The position numbers and the translations under genes are program-made. The notes under the pieces were generated by a model. The model searched no databases. It was given only the letters and a program-made list of their open reading frames with translations, and had not been told where the DNA came from. A stretch of DNA of 25,462 nucleotides from a virus. This document shows, piece after piece, positions 6,940 through 12,569 of the stretch. Where the stretch lies: positions 1 to 25,462 of the IMG/VR virus record IMGVR_UViG_3300041403_000140; one strand, given 5' to 3'. The first letter of the stretch is position 1, and the number at the start of each line of letters is the position of its first letter.

Positions 6940-7912
6940 ACTGTGCGTATGAGTAGACGAGTGTTACTCTTCTCTCATCCTCTTTTACTACTCTTGGTCG
7001 AGTCTTGTGGAATCTATTTGCTTGCCAATCGTATAGTGTTCCATTCGAATGAAACTCACACATGGTTTCTACGCTCAATCCATAGCCATGTTCAATTGGA
7101 AAGTCAGTTTCATCGAAACAATTTTCCATGATCCAATCATAATCTTCTTGTGTCATTGGCTTATTTGTAAAGTTTTCTACTTTCTTACCGAATCTTTCGA
7201 TACTATCACCACGACCTATTTTAATCATTTGTTTACGATCATCGTTCTCTAACCAGAATTCATTATATTCTCTTCCCATGTTGAGATATACTGAATAATC
7301 AAACATTTGATCAAAGATGATTGTGCCATCTTTAGTATCTGTTACGTCAATAGGAATAAGACCTTGATGAGTGTATGTCCACCCTTCATCATCTGGTGAT
7401 ATCCAATCTTCTGGTTTAAGATCGCTCCAATTTTCTGGGCGTGGTAATTTTTTACAATGTACGTCTGCTCCGTCTGTATGAGTCTCAAAATTAAAGTTTA
7501 GGTCATACAAAGCAATCATATAAGGTTTATTATTACCTGAAGTATCTCTGCCAACTTCAGGTAATTTTTTCTTTAATAGATCTACAATATAATAATGAAA
7601 TTCTTCTACATCAAATATAGATTTTTTCTTCTTAAGCCAATTAGGAAAGTTTGGATGGTTTTCAGGATGAATAGCTCTCCAGTGATTGATCGGTGTATAT
7701 TCTATATGAACTAAATCGTGATGAAATACACCGTCTCTTTTTCTTTCTGGATGTCGATGATGCCAGAAACCAAGAGTCTGAAATTCAGTGAGGTGTATAG
7801 GCCGGCCTTCCCATTCTTCTAGAAGACCAGCCATAGAATAAAAACCATCTTGAAGAGTTTTTACTTGCTCTTCAGATAAACACCCAGGTTCGTATATGGT
7901 TTCGTATTTCAT
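6932..7912 (-). CDS. 2OG-Fe(II) oxygenase-like protein
   Basis: This 326-residue protein has an HxD pair (H145, D147 in FETHTDGAD), a distal histidine H302 in ANRFHKTRP, and an arginine at about 315 in RRVTLVYS. The HxD...H...R order over a jelly-roll-like segment is the signature of 2-oxoglutarate/Fe(II)-dependent dioxygenases; the strand TIIFDQ between the motifs fits that fold. These enzymes hydroxylate proteins, nucleic acids or small molecules; the substrate here is unknown. A second His-rich segment (WHHRHPERKR, then FHHD, residues 50-66) is unusual. The ATG overlaps the lysozyme stop as TAATG. The family call is by motif only. Confidence 0.6.
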   Translation of the reverse strand: MKYETIYEPGCLSEEQVKTLQDGFYSMAGLLEEWEGRPIHLTEFQTLGFWHHRHPERKRDGVFHHDLVHIEYTPINHWRAIHPENHPNFPNWLKKKKSIFDVEEFHYYIVDLLKKKLPEVGRDTSGNNKPYMIALYDLNFNFETHTDGADVHCKKLPRPENWSDLKPEDWISPDDEGWTYTHQGLIPIDVTDTKDGTIIFDQMFDYSVYLNMGREYNEFWLENDDRKQMIKIGRGDSIERFGKKVENFTNKPMTQEDYDWIMENCFDETDFPIEHGYGLSVETMCEFHSNGTLYDWQANRFHKTRPRVVKEDERRVTLVYSYAQFD

Positions 7913-8424
7913 TATGCCATAGACAATGCCGCGTTTGTCGTTTCATTAACTCGGCGAGTCCATCCCTTACCAAATGTTTCAAATGTTGAAAGGCTTTCGT
8001 AGTATTCTTGACGAGCGTCTTGATAATTACGAATAGTTTTTTCTAAACCATTTTCTTCAACGTACGCATCTAATTTTGCTAATGTATTTGGTCCAATACC
8101 ACCATCAGCGACAGTACCAATCAATGTTTGAAGATATTTTGCTGCACGTCCAGTTCCAGCATTTACACCAAAGTCAAATACACAAAGATCTAAACCAGCT
8201 GGCAAATTATCGCCTTTAACTCGATCCCAATATGATTCTTTGTAAATTGGCTTTACGTCTTCAACTGTTAAGTCTTTCATATCTTTAGTACCACCATGTT
8301 CTTCATAAACACGTTTAGTAACTCCAAGATTTGTTTCTCCACCTGGATCTTTTGGATGATTAACATATCCACCTTCATGATGAAGAATCATCTCAATACA
8401 TGTATCCCAATTTTCTGCAGCCAT
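7912..8424 (-). CDS. Endolysin, glycoside hydrolase family 108-type lysozyme
   Basis: This 170-residue muramidase has the family opening HHEGGYVNHPKDPGGETNLGVT (residues 15-36), with catalytic E17, followed by SYWDRVKGD and a C-terminal region resembling the putative peptidoglycan-binding domain of this family (GVNAGTGRAAKYLQ, then DGGIGPNTLAKL). It would cleave peptidoglycan at the end of infection. There is no signal peptide or membrane anchor, so it should depend on a holin, none of which is evident here. AAGGAG lies within the end of the preceding Cys-rich gene, and the start overlaps that gene's stop as TAATG. A late-type promoter upstream of the pair fits late expression. Confidence 0.9.
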   Translation of the reverse strand: MAAENWDTCIEMILHHEGGYVNHPKDPGGETNLGVTKRVYEEHGGTKDMKDLTVEDVKPIYKESYWDRVKGDNLPAGLDLCVFDFGVNAGTGRAAKYLQTLIGTVADGGIGPNTLAKLDAYVEENGLEKTIRNYQDARQEYYESLSTFETFGKGWTRRVNETTNAALSMA

Positions 8425-8561
8425 TAAGTATTCTCCTTTGTAAAACTATCTGGTATATCTCTATCATTATTACACGTACAATTTACACAAACATCATTAA
8501 CACATTCTTCGCATTCACAACCACAATGACATTCGTGTCCACACGTTTTGCATTCGGCCAT
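8424..8561 (-). CDS. 45-residue Cys-rich putative metal-binding protein
   Basis: This small gene has a perfect AGGAGG ribosome site 7 nt before its ATG and a TAATG overlap with the lysozyme start, so it is very likely translated. The protein contains 10 cysteines and 2 histidines in its first 30 residues: C4, C7, H9, C11, H12, C13, C15, C17, C20, C25, C28 and C30. The pattern combines CxxC pairs with a CxCxC run, as in metallothioneins or compact zinc-cluster proteins. The last 15 residues are polar (NNDRDIPDSFTKENT). I do not recognise a family. Metal storage, a redox role or a zinc-binding regulator are all possible. Its neighbours include an Fe-S carrier and an Fe(II) oxygenase-like gene. 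Confidence 0.8.
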   Translation of the reverse strand: MAECKTCGHECHCGCECEECVNDVCVNCTCNNDRDIPDSFTKENT

Positions 8562-8578
8562 ACGCTCCTCCTGTAATT

Positions 8579-8606
8579 AAAGAGAGCAAGTTTCCCTGCT
8601 CTCTTT
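8579..8606 (-). terminator. Hairpin after the 13-codon micro-ORF, before the Cys-rich gene
   Basis: A perfect 10-bp stem (8579-8588 with 8597-8606) encloses an 8-nt loop. On the minus strand the 3' arm ends CTCTCTTT followed by AATTA, a modest U-run, so it could end transcripts from the hsp20 side. It overlaps a candidate late promoter (8613-8606). Confidence 0.65.
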
Positions 8607-8613
8607 ATTTATT
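8606..8613 (-). promoter_or_regulatory. Candidate late promoter (AATAAATA) for the Cys-rich and lysozyme genes
   Basis: AATAAATA on the minus strand differs by one base from the T4 late consensus TATAAATA and fits the relaxed NATAAATA form reported for marine T4-like phages. It overlaps the micro-ORF stop. Predicted +1 near 8600 lies inside the 5' arm of the hairpin. Confidence 0.4.
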
Positions 8614-8653
8614 ATTTTAAATAATCTGATTCTTCGTCAGTATAAGGCCACAT
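8612..8653 (-). CDS. Candidate 13-residue micro-ORF
   Basis: An ATG overlaps the stop of the upstream 45-aa gene as TAATG, the same junction used by six other gene pairs in this window. It encodes MWPYTDEESDYLK and stops 6 nt before the terminator hairpin. There is only a weak AAAGG about 13 nt upstream. It could be a real coupled peptide or chance; the Trp-Pro-Tyr start followed by an acidic helix is distinctive. Confidence 0.35.
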   Translation of the reverse strand: MWPYTDEESDYLK

Positions 8654-8790
8654 TAAAATAACTTTGCCTTTCCGAACTGAAGATTTTTCTGACGCTCTTC
8701 TAGATCATAACGATCTGTAGCTTGAGCAAGATATCTTTCAGTTGCTGACATATTAATCATTTTAATAAAATCCTTGAACCAATTACGCAC
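8653..8790 (-). CDS. Small helical protein (45 aa), DUF3563-like pattern
   Basis: This 45-residue protein reads from a GTG at 8790 with AGGA about 9 nt upstream and overlaps the preceding gene by 8 nt. It begins MRNWFKDFIK, an amphipathic helix with aromatic and basic residues. The segment ERYLAQATDRYDLEERQ resembles short bacterial proteins of the DUF3563 kind (xERYLAxAxDxxDLExR). The frame is open further upstream, but those starts lie inside the previous gene without ribosome sites. An ATG-only reading would begin at MINMSATERY and be shorter. The function is unknown; the N-terminal helix could associate with membrane. Confidence 0.6.
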   Translation of the reverse strand: MRNWFKDFIKMINMSATERYLAQATDRYDLEERQKNLQFGKAKLF

Positions 8791-9019
8791 GACCAAATTC
8801 CTTTCTAATCTTTTCAAAAGATTTTGAATTAAGTTCATGTGTAAGTGATTCAACTGTATGACCAGGATATTCGTGAATCATATGGGCAGCAATATATTGA
8901 TTTGCTCTAGCCTGACGAGACAGAATCCATCCTATCATTACACCTCGAAGAATGTTTTTAATTACTCTCCAAAATCCGTTAAGCAGACTCTGTGAGTAGT
9001 TCAGCGCTATTGTTGTCAT
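8783..9019 (-). CDS. Small hypothetical protein (78 aa) downstream of hsp20
   Basis: This 78-residue protein starts at the ATG at 9019 with GAGG 7 nt upstream and overlaps the hsp20 end by 41 nt. Residues 12-35 (LLNGFWRVIKNILRG, then VMIGWILS) form a moderately hydrophobic, basic segment that could be one membrane helix or an amphipathic helix. The C-terminal half is polar and helical (HEYPGHTVESLTHELNSK). I know no function. The tight packing with hsp20 and the next small gene suggests one transcript. Confidence 0.65.
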   Translation of the reverse strand: MTTIALNYSQSLLNGFWRVIKNILRGVMIGWILSRQARANQYIAAHMIHEYPGHTVESLTHELNSKSFEKIRKEFGRA

Positions 9020-9443
9020 TTTTTACCTCGTTGTTTCCAATAGAAATTTTACGAGGCAGCTTTTCTTCTGGAAGAATGACTTCAAGTTTGACAGTCAAGA
9101 TTCCGTCCGTTAGATCAGCTCCGGATACTTCGGTATATTCCGACAGTCTGAATGACTTGCTCCAATTTCGAGCACTGATACCTTTATGAACATAAAGTTC
9201 TTGAGGACGACGCATTGGTCTATCACCTTTGATAGTCAATACATGGTCTTTAATCTCAATGTCAATGTGTTCTTTACTAAATCCAGCCACTGCTAATTCG
9301 ATTTCGTAATGATACGCATCGTGTTTAACTACGTTATGTGGTGGATAGGTATCCTTCGCGTGGCTGTGAATGTTTTCCAGCTGATCGAAGATGTGGTCGA
9401 AACCAAGAAATGCGTTTCGTGGCAATAAAGTTGCTTTAGTCAT
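8979..9443 (-). CDS. hsp20: Small heat shock protein Hsp20 (IbpA-like)
   Basis: This 154-residue alpha-crystallin-type chaperone is expected to hold unfolding proteins, perhaps capsid or replication proteins, during infection. The alpha-crystallin domain spans about residues 36-125, with the beta strands YHYEIELAVAG and HVLTIKGD and the conserved GILTVKL at 114-120. The C-terminal I-x-I anchor for oligomer assembly is ISI at 133-135. Small Hsp20 genes are known in marine T4-like phages. The ATG has a near-perfect AGGAGGT site, but that site is predicted to be paired in a hairpin, and the gene carries a long structured leader behind its own late promoter. Confidence 0.95.
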   Translation of the reverse strand: MTKATLLPRNAFLGFDHIFDQLENIHSHAKDTYPPHNVVKHDAYHYEIELAVAGFSKEHIDIEIKDHVLTIKGDRPMRRPQELYVHKGISARNWSKSFRLSEYTEVSGADLTDGILTVKLEVILPEEKLPRKISIGNNEVKNDNNSAELLTESA

Positions 9444-9447
9444 TGTG

Positions 9448-9567
9448 ACCTCCTGTTAAGCAAGGTTATGTTGTGGACCCGAATTATTCGGCATCCACTA
9501 GGTCATCACGGGAGCGTAACTCCAATAAACTATCACCGATTAGAGACAGAGGCTTTCCCGTGACTAC
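9448..9567 (-). promoter_or_regulatory. Structured 5' leader of hsp20; candidate ROSE-like RNA thermometer
   Basis: The leader runs about 120 nt from the predicted start near 9566 to the ATG. Hairpin I: TCACGGGA (9563-9556) pairs with TCCCGTGA (9513-9506), and the stem can extend by G.U and two more pairs across one mismatch. Hairpin II: GTGGA/TCCAC (9498-9494/9477-9473) then CCGAA/TTCGG (9491-9487/9483-9479) around a TAA loop. Hairpin III: ACCUUGCUUAACAGGAGGU (9466-9448) pairs ACCUU with GAGGU and CU with AG, leaving G9461 bulged and UAAC as loop, so the ribosome site is masked. UUGCU opposite AGGA with a bulged G is the ROSE element signature. No folding program was run. Confidence 0.6.
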
Positions 9568-9571
9568 TTTA

Positions 9572-9579
9572 TATTTATA
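9572..9579 (-). promoter_or_regulatory. T4-type late promoter for hsp20
   Basis: An exact TATAAATA on the minus strand (9579-9572) begins one base after the regA stop codon. With T4 late spacing, +1 falls near 9566, just where hairpin I of the leader begins. Confidence 0.65.
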
Positions 9580-9580
9580 T

Positions 9581-9997
9581 TTAAGACTTATTTCCAATAT
9601 TATATTTTGGTTGTAAAGTCCAATTATTTTTTTCTTTGAAAGGAATAATTTTAATCTGACGTAGAGGTGCTAGTGGCTTAGCCTTGTCTCTATTGTCAAT
9701 TGACACTAATCCCCAATCACTCATGAGTGTCGCTATCGTGTTACGACGCGCAACATCATTTTCTTCTAAGTTGGACTTTTTCCCATCGAGCAAAAAGAGT
9801 TCTTTGAAATGAACGATAAAGTATCGTCCTTGTTTGTGGAGGATATGGCAGGATTGAAAGAGTGTATTATCTTTTCGTGATGCCACGCCAATTCGAGTCA
9901 GTGTTTCTCTTACTTTCAGAAAATCATCAGGCTCGTTCAAAGTCACCTCAAGCATGGAGGCGGGTGTCCATTCAACTATATTATTTTCTTTTTCCAC
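9581..9997 (-). CDS. regA: RegA translational repressor
   Basis: RegA binds the start regions of early phage mRNAs and blocks ribosome access. The core matches T4 RegA almost residue for residue: DDFLKVRETLTRIG, SCHILHKQG and YFIVHFKE, then WTLQPKYNIGN at the C-terminus. The annotated start is a GTG at 9997 with AAGG about 10 nt upstream, giving 138 residues with a 14-residue N-terminal extension relative to T4. The ATG at 9955 (MLEVTL) would match the T4 N-terminus exactly but has no Shine-Dalgarno sequence; which start is used is open. The GTG start overlaps gp62 by 17 nt. RegA represses its own synthesis in T4, so the unusual start region is worth noting. Confidence 0.93.
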   Translation of the reverse strand: MEKENNIVEWTPASMLEVTLNEPDDFLKVRETLTRIGVASRKDNTLFQSCHILHKQGRYFIVHFKELFLLDGKKSNLEENDVARRNTIATLMSDWGLVSIDNRDKAKPLAPLRQIKIIPFKEKNNWTLQPKYNIGNKS

Positions 9998-10376
9998 CTC
10001 GGTAAACCTTCTTTTTTAAATCGTCAATTTGTTCAGACGTAAGAAGGGGAAGGATCTGGCGTGCTTTTTCATTACTATAACCATAATACTCTTTAACCAC
10101 TTCCACGTCACTGTTTGTTTGAGCTTTTGCCCATTTGGAAAATCTTTTCTTTTTCCTTACTATATTTATAAGAAAATCAAATTGAAGGCGATTATCCAGA
10201 TGCGCGTTCAAATTCATCTCATTAGCCATCAAAACAGTATCATTAAAGTAAGACAGACTACGATTTACCATAAACGCGTTGTACGCTTTTTCGGTAATGT
10301 CATCAACCATAATGTTGGACTTACCGAAATTGATATCATTTACAAATTCAAAGGGATTCAAGATTTGTTTCTCCAC
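9981..10376 (-). CDS. 62: Clamp loader small subunit, gp62-like
   Basis: This 131-residue protein sits where gp62 lies in T4-like genomes, between gp44 and RegA. It is shorter than T4 gp62 (187) but matches the short form of marine T4-like phages: NPFEFVNDINF at the start, MANEMNLNAHLDNRLQFDFL in the middle and RKKKRFSKWAKAQ, the part most similar to T4 (RGKRYGKWAK). It would complete the gp44/62 complex that loads the gp45 clamp. The GTG at 10376 lacks a ribosome site, whereas a TTG at 10361 has GGAG 9 nt upstream and would begin MNPFEFV; either is possible. It overlaps the glutaredoxin gene by 19 nt if the GTG is used. Confidence 0.85.
   Translation of the reverse strand: MEKQILNPFEFVNDINFGKSNIMVDDITEKAYNAFMVNRSLSYFNDTVLMANEMNLNAHLDNRLQFDFLINIVRKKKRFSKWAKAQTNSDVEVVKEYYGYSNEKARQILPLLTSEQIDDLKKKVYRGGKRK
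10163..10170 (-). promoter_or_regulatory. Possible internal late promoter inside gene 62
   Basis: An exact TATAAATA on the minus strand lies within gp62 coding sequence, about 165 nt before the RegA start. In sequence this AT-rich the octamer can arise by chance, and no leader structure supports it. Confidence 0.2.
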
Positions 10377-10627
10377 TTGGATCTTTTGGCTTGTAGCATC
10401 TCCACAGTAAAATCAACAGTATTTACTTTATTAACATGTTTACCATTTACATAAAGTTGTGGAACGGTGCGATGCCCTTGTTCTTTAAGGAACTGCTTTT
10501 GTTCTGGCATCTTGTCAATATTGATTTCTTGATACGTGTATCCCCATTCTTTTAGATTGTTTTTCATGATATCGCAAAATGGACAACCATATTGAGTGTA
10601 CAAAATAATCTCATGCGAATTTGACAT
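10358..10627 (-). CDS. Glutaredoxin
   Basis: This 89-residue thioredoxin-fold glutaredoxin has the active-site CPFC (C15, C18) in QYGCPFCD and the cis-proline loop TVPQL (54-58). It would reduce disulfides, most usefully in ribonucleotide reductase, as T4 NrdC does, using glutathione or NADPH-linked reductases of the host. GGAGGT lies 8 nt before the ATG, which overlaps gene 44 by 17 nt. Its position between the two clamp loader genes 44 and 62 is unusual, since these are adjacent in T4. Co-transcription would tie redox supply for dNTP synthesis to replication. Confidence 0.9.
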   Translation of the reverse strand: MSNSHEIILYTQYGCPFCDIMKNNLKEWGYTYQEINIDKMPEQKQFLKEQGHRTVPQLYVNGKHVNKVNTVDFTVEMLQAKRSKWRNKS

Positions 10628-11540
10628 TTGCCATTACCTCCGTGAGACAAGCGACGACATTCAATTCATGATCAGCAACAAACGCGTTTTTGTATTGATA
10701 ATCAGCAAGAATAAGAACCAATTGTGGAATTGATTGTGGATCTACTTTATCATACATACGATCATAGATAGCGCGAAAGATTGCAGCTGCATCAGTATCT
10801 ATATTATTAACAACCCATGAGCGCATCTTCTTGAAGTCTTTTTCTTTTAGGTACTGGAATAGATCATCATAGCCAGTAGATACAGAATCAGAAACACCCA
10901 CAAACCCCAGAACAGAATGTCGCTGGAGTTCATTGAGGATTCTTCTCCAATCAGGCGCATGTTTAATAATAATCGGCGGAATAACTTTTTCATCGTATTC
11001 TACTCCTTCATTGTTTAGAATAAACTTAGCACGCTCAAAGAAGTTCTCAGCCAGCTTGACCATATCTTTCTTTGACGTATTGAATTCATATACACCACAC
11101 CGAGAATGAAGTGGCTCAATAATTCGATTTTTAAAGTTACAAGTGAGAATGAACCGGCAGTTGTTGGAGAACTCTTCGATGAAACCACGAAGAGCAGGTT
11201 GCGTTGACTGCGGGTTCAAGTAATCTGCCTCATCAAGGATCACAACCTTGTATCCACCTTGAAGTGAGACAGTTGACGCGAACTGTTTGATCTTGCCACG
11301 GAGTGTATCGATATTACCCTCTTCGGATCCGTTAATGATAATCCAATCAAGGTTGAGTTCGTTACACATCGCTTTGGCGACTGTGGTCTTACCGAGACCA
11401 GCTGTACCCGTTAACAGCATGTTGGGCAGTTCGCCAGAATCTACGATTTTTTGAAAAGTTTGTTTGAGCGATTCAGGAAGAATACACTCGGAAATAGTTT
11501 TGGGACGATACTTTTCGACCCAGAGGAAATCATTTGACAT
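10611..11540 (-). CDS. 44: Clamp loader large subunit (AAA+ ATPase), gp44-like
   Basis: This 309-residue AAA+ ATPase loads the sliding clamp onto primer-template DNA. Walker A is GTAGLGKTT (45-53), Walker B is VVILDEAD (99-106), and the arginine-finger motif SRC is at 146-148. N-terminal LWVEKYRPKTI is the RFC/clamp loader signature and the C-terminal half is the helical collar. T4 gp44 is 319 residues, so the length is normal. A GGAG site precedes the ATG. A terminator hairpin stands between this gene and the clamp gene unit upstream, and no clear promoter lies between that hairpin and the ATG. Confidence 0.96.
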   Translation of the reverse strand: MSNDFLWVEKYRPKTISECILPESLKQTFQKIVDSGELPNMLLTGTAGLGKTTVAKAMCNELNLDWIIINGSEEGNIDTLRGKIKQFASTVSLQGGYKVVILDEADYLNPQSTQPALRGFIEEFSNNCRFILTCNFKNRIIEPLHSRCGVYEFNTSKKDMVKLAENFFERAKFILNNEGVEYDEKVIPPIIIKHAPDWRRILNELQRHSVLGFVGVSDSVSTGYDDLFQYLKEKDFKKMRSWVVNNIDTDAAAIFRAIYDRMYDKVDPQSIPQLVLILADYQYKNAFVADHELNVVACLTEVMANVKFA

Positions 11541-11568
11541 TCACGTGCTCCATAATATAATAAAAGAT

Positions 11569-11590
11569 GGGGAGCTAACCGTGGCTCCCC
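11569..11590 (-). terminator. Terminator between the gp45 unit and gene 44
   Basis: A 7-bp GC-rich stem GGGGAGC/GCTCCCC (11569-11575 with 11584-11590) with an 8-nt loop is followed on the minus strand by ATCTTTTATT. This is a plausible intrinsic terminator that would reduce read-through from clamp to clamp loader. Confidence 0.75.
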
Positions 11591-11608
11591 CGCGAGTCTA
11601 TTGAGCGA

Positions 11609-11827
11609 CTAACCTTGTTCTTCAGAAGCTTCTTCCATAGCTGCTTCTTGTTCAGCCTGTTCGCACAGTTGAATAATTTGAATTGATTGATCGCGAAGAC
11701 CACCAATCGTGGAGAGTTCTTCTCCTTTAATTGCACCACGTTGAGTCATCGCGTCAATAACAGCAATCATAGAACGAGCTGTACGATTTGACAATTCACG
11801 TAGATTTGTTAGAGTCTCTGTCGACAT
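11609..11827 (-). CDS. Small helical hypothetical protein (72 aa) after gene 45
   Basis: This 72-residue, probably all-helical protein starts at the ATG at 11827, which has GGAG 7 nt upstream; an upstream in-frame start lies inside gene 45. It contains TLTNLRELSNRTARSMI, then a Gly turn (GAIKGEEL), a second helix (QIIQLCEQAEQEA) and an acidic tail ending EEQG. It shares the promoter of gene 45 and is the last gene before a terminator. It does not resemble RpbA or other T4 neighbours of gene 45 that I recall, and its function is unknown. Confidence 0.7.
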   Translation of the reverse strand: MSTETLTNLRELSNRTARSMIAVIDAMTQRGAIKGEELSTIGGLRDQSIQIIQLCEQAEQEAAMEEASEEQG

Positions 11828-11828
11828 A

Positions 11829-12506
11829 TTATACTCCAAAAGTTGAGGATTTTTCAAGAGCAATCCAGTATTTCACGTCTAGACTTGTATGACTGAATTG
11901 CGAAATGAGTTTAGATGAGATACCTACCTCATAATCACCAGGTAGAATCTTCAGGTTATTTATGCTCAGAATAAAGTTAAACACAGCATCTTTATCAAAG
12001 TCTCCATCGACGTCAATAGAGAAAGCATTAGATGTCATGTTTTGAGAATCAACCACAGAAAGACTGAGCACTCCGTCTTGACCAGAGATGGATACCTCAC
12101 TGTGTCCGAGAGTCGATGCAGCACGTTTAATTTTATTCATCGTGTCATTTGTCAAAGTAAACTTGACATTTGTCTCGGGCATGTTGAGATCTTTTTGTGG
12201 TGTGGTCAAAGTATCTTCTGATGAGAAGAAGTATTTTACCTTTGACCGGCCGGTTGAATCGTTGACAATAACATACTCGTCTTTGAAAGCAAGACGTGGA
12301 GTATCGACAAGACTCAAAACACCGATAAATTCGTTCAGGTCGTAGATACCAAAGTCAATTGGAAACTCTTCGGTCACATGAGCTGTGGCAAGTACAGTGC
12401 GTGCTTCAGAGATTGTTTTGATTGTATTACCCGTACGAATCATCATATTCTGATTGATACCTGAAAAGTTTTTCAGGACGTTAAGAGTATTTTCGCTGAG
12501 TTCCAT
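11829..12506 (-). CDS. 45: Sliding clamp, gp45-like
   Basis: The DNA polymerase processivity clamp has 225 residues against 228 in T4. The N-terminus LSENTLNVLKNFSGINQNM aligns with T4 LSKDTTALLKNFATIN. The central IYDLNEFIGVLSLV matches the T4 IYDLNGFLGILSLV strand-loop, and the C-terminal FNFILSINNLKILPGDYEV matches FNFIINMANMKMQPGNYKL. A trimer of this protein encircles DNA; it tethers gp43 and, in T4, also activates late transcription through gp55. AGAGG lies 7 nt before the ATG, and the gene has its own strong promoter. The short downstream 72-aa gene is probably co-transcribed. Confidence 0.95.
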   Translation of the reverse strand: MELSENTLNVLKNFSGINQNMMIRTGNTIKTISEARTVLATAHVTEEFPIDFGIYDLNEFIGVLSLVDTPRLAFKDEYVIVNDSTGRSKVKYFFSSEDTLTTPQKDLNMPETNVKFTLTNDTMNKIKRAASTLGHSEVSISGQDGVLSLSVVDSQNMTSNAFSIDVDGDFDKDAVFNFILSINNLKILPGDYEVGISSKLISQFSHTSLDVKYWIALEKSSTFGV

Positions 12507-12537
12507 AATATACCTCTTTGTGTTTCATTAATAAGTT

Positions 12538-12566
12538 ATTATAACATATAATAGTCTGATTGTACA
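12538..12566 (-). promoter_or_regulatory. Early sigma70-type promoter before gene 45
   Basis: TGTACA (12566-12561), a 17-nt spacer and TATAAT (12543-12538) lie on the minus strand with an extended TG at the -10. Predicted +1 is near 12531, giving a 25-nt leader. Confidence 0.8.
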
Positions 12567-12569
12567 CCA

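Noticed and set aside
9500-9567. Possible tRNA in the hsp20 leader (long stem closing a cloverleaf-like region)
   Set aside because: The closed region is only about 58 nt, has no 7-base T loop with the usual TTC, and no consistent D and anticodon arms.
10163-10170. TATAAATA inside gene 62 as a strong regA late promoter
   Set aside because: It is within coding sequence of an AT-rich gene, far from the regA start and without leader structure; kept only as a low-confidence feature.
11955-11964. CATAAATA-like late promoter inside gene 45
   Set aside because: It lies in the coding sequence of an early gene with no suitable downstream late gene; probably chance.
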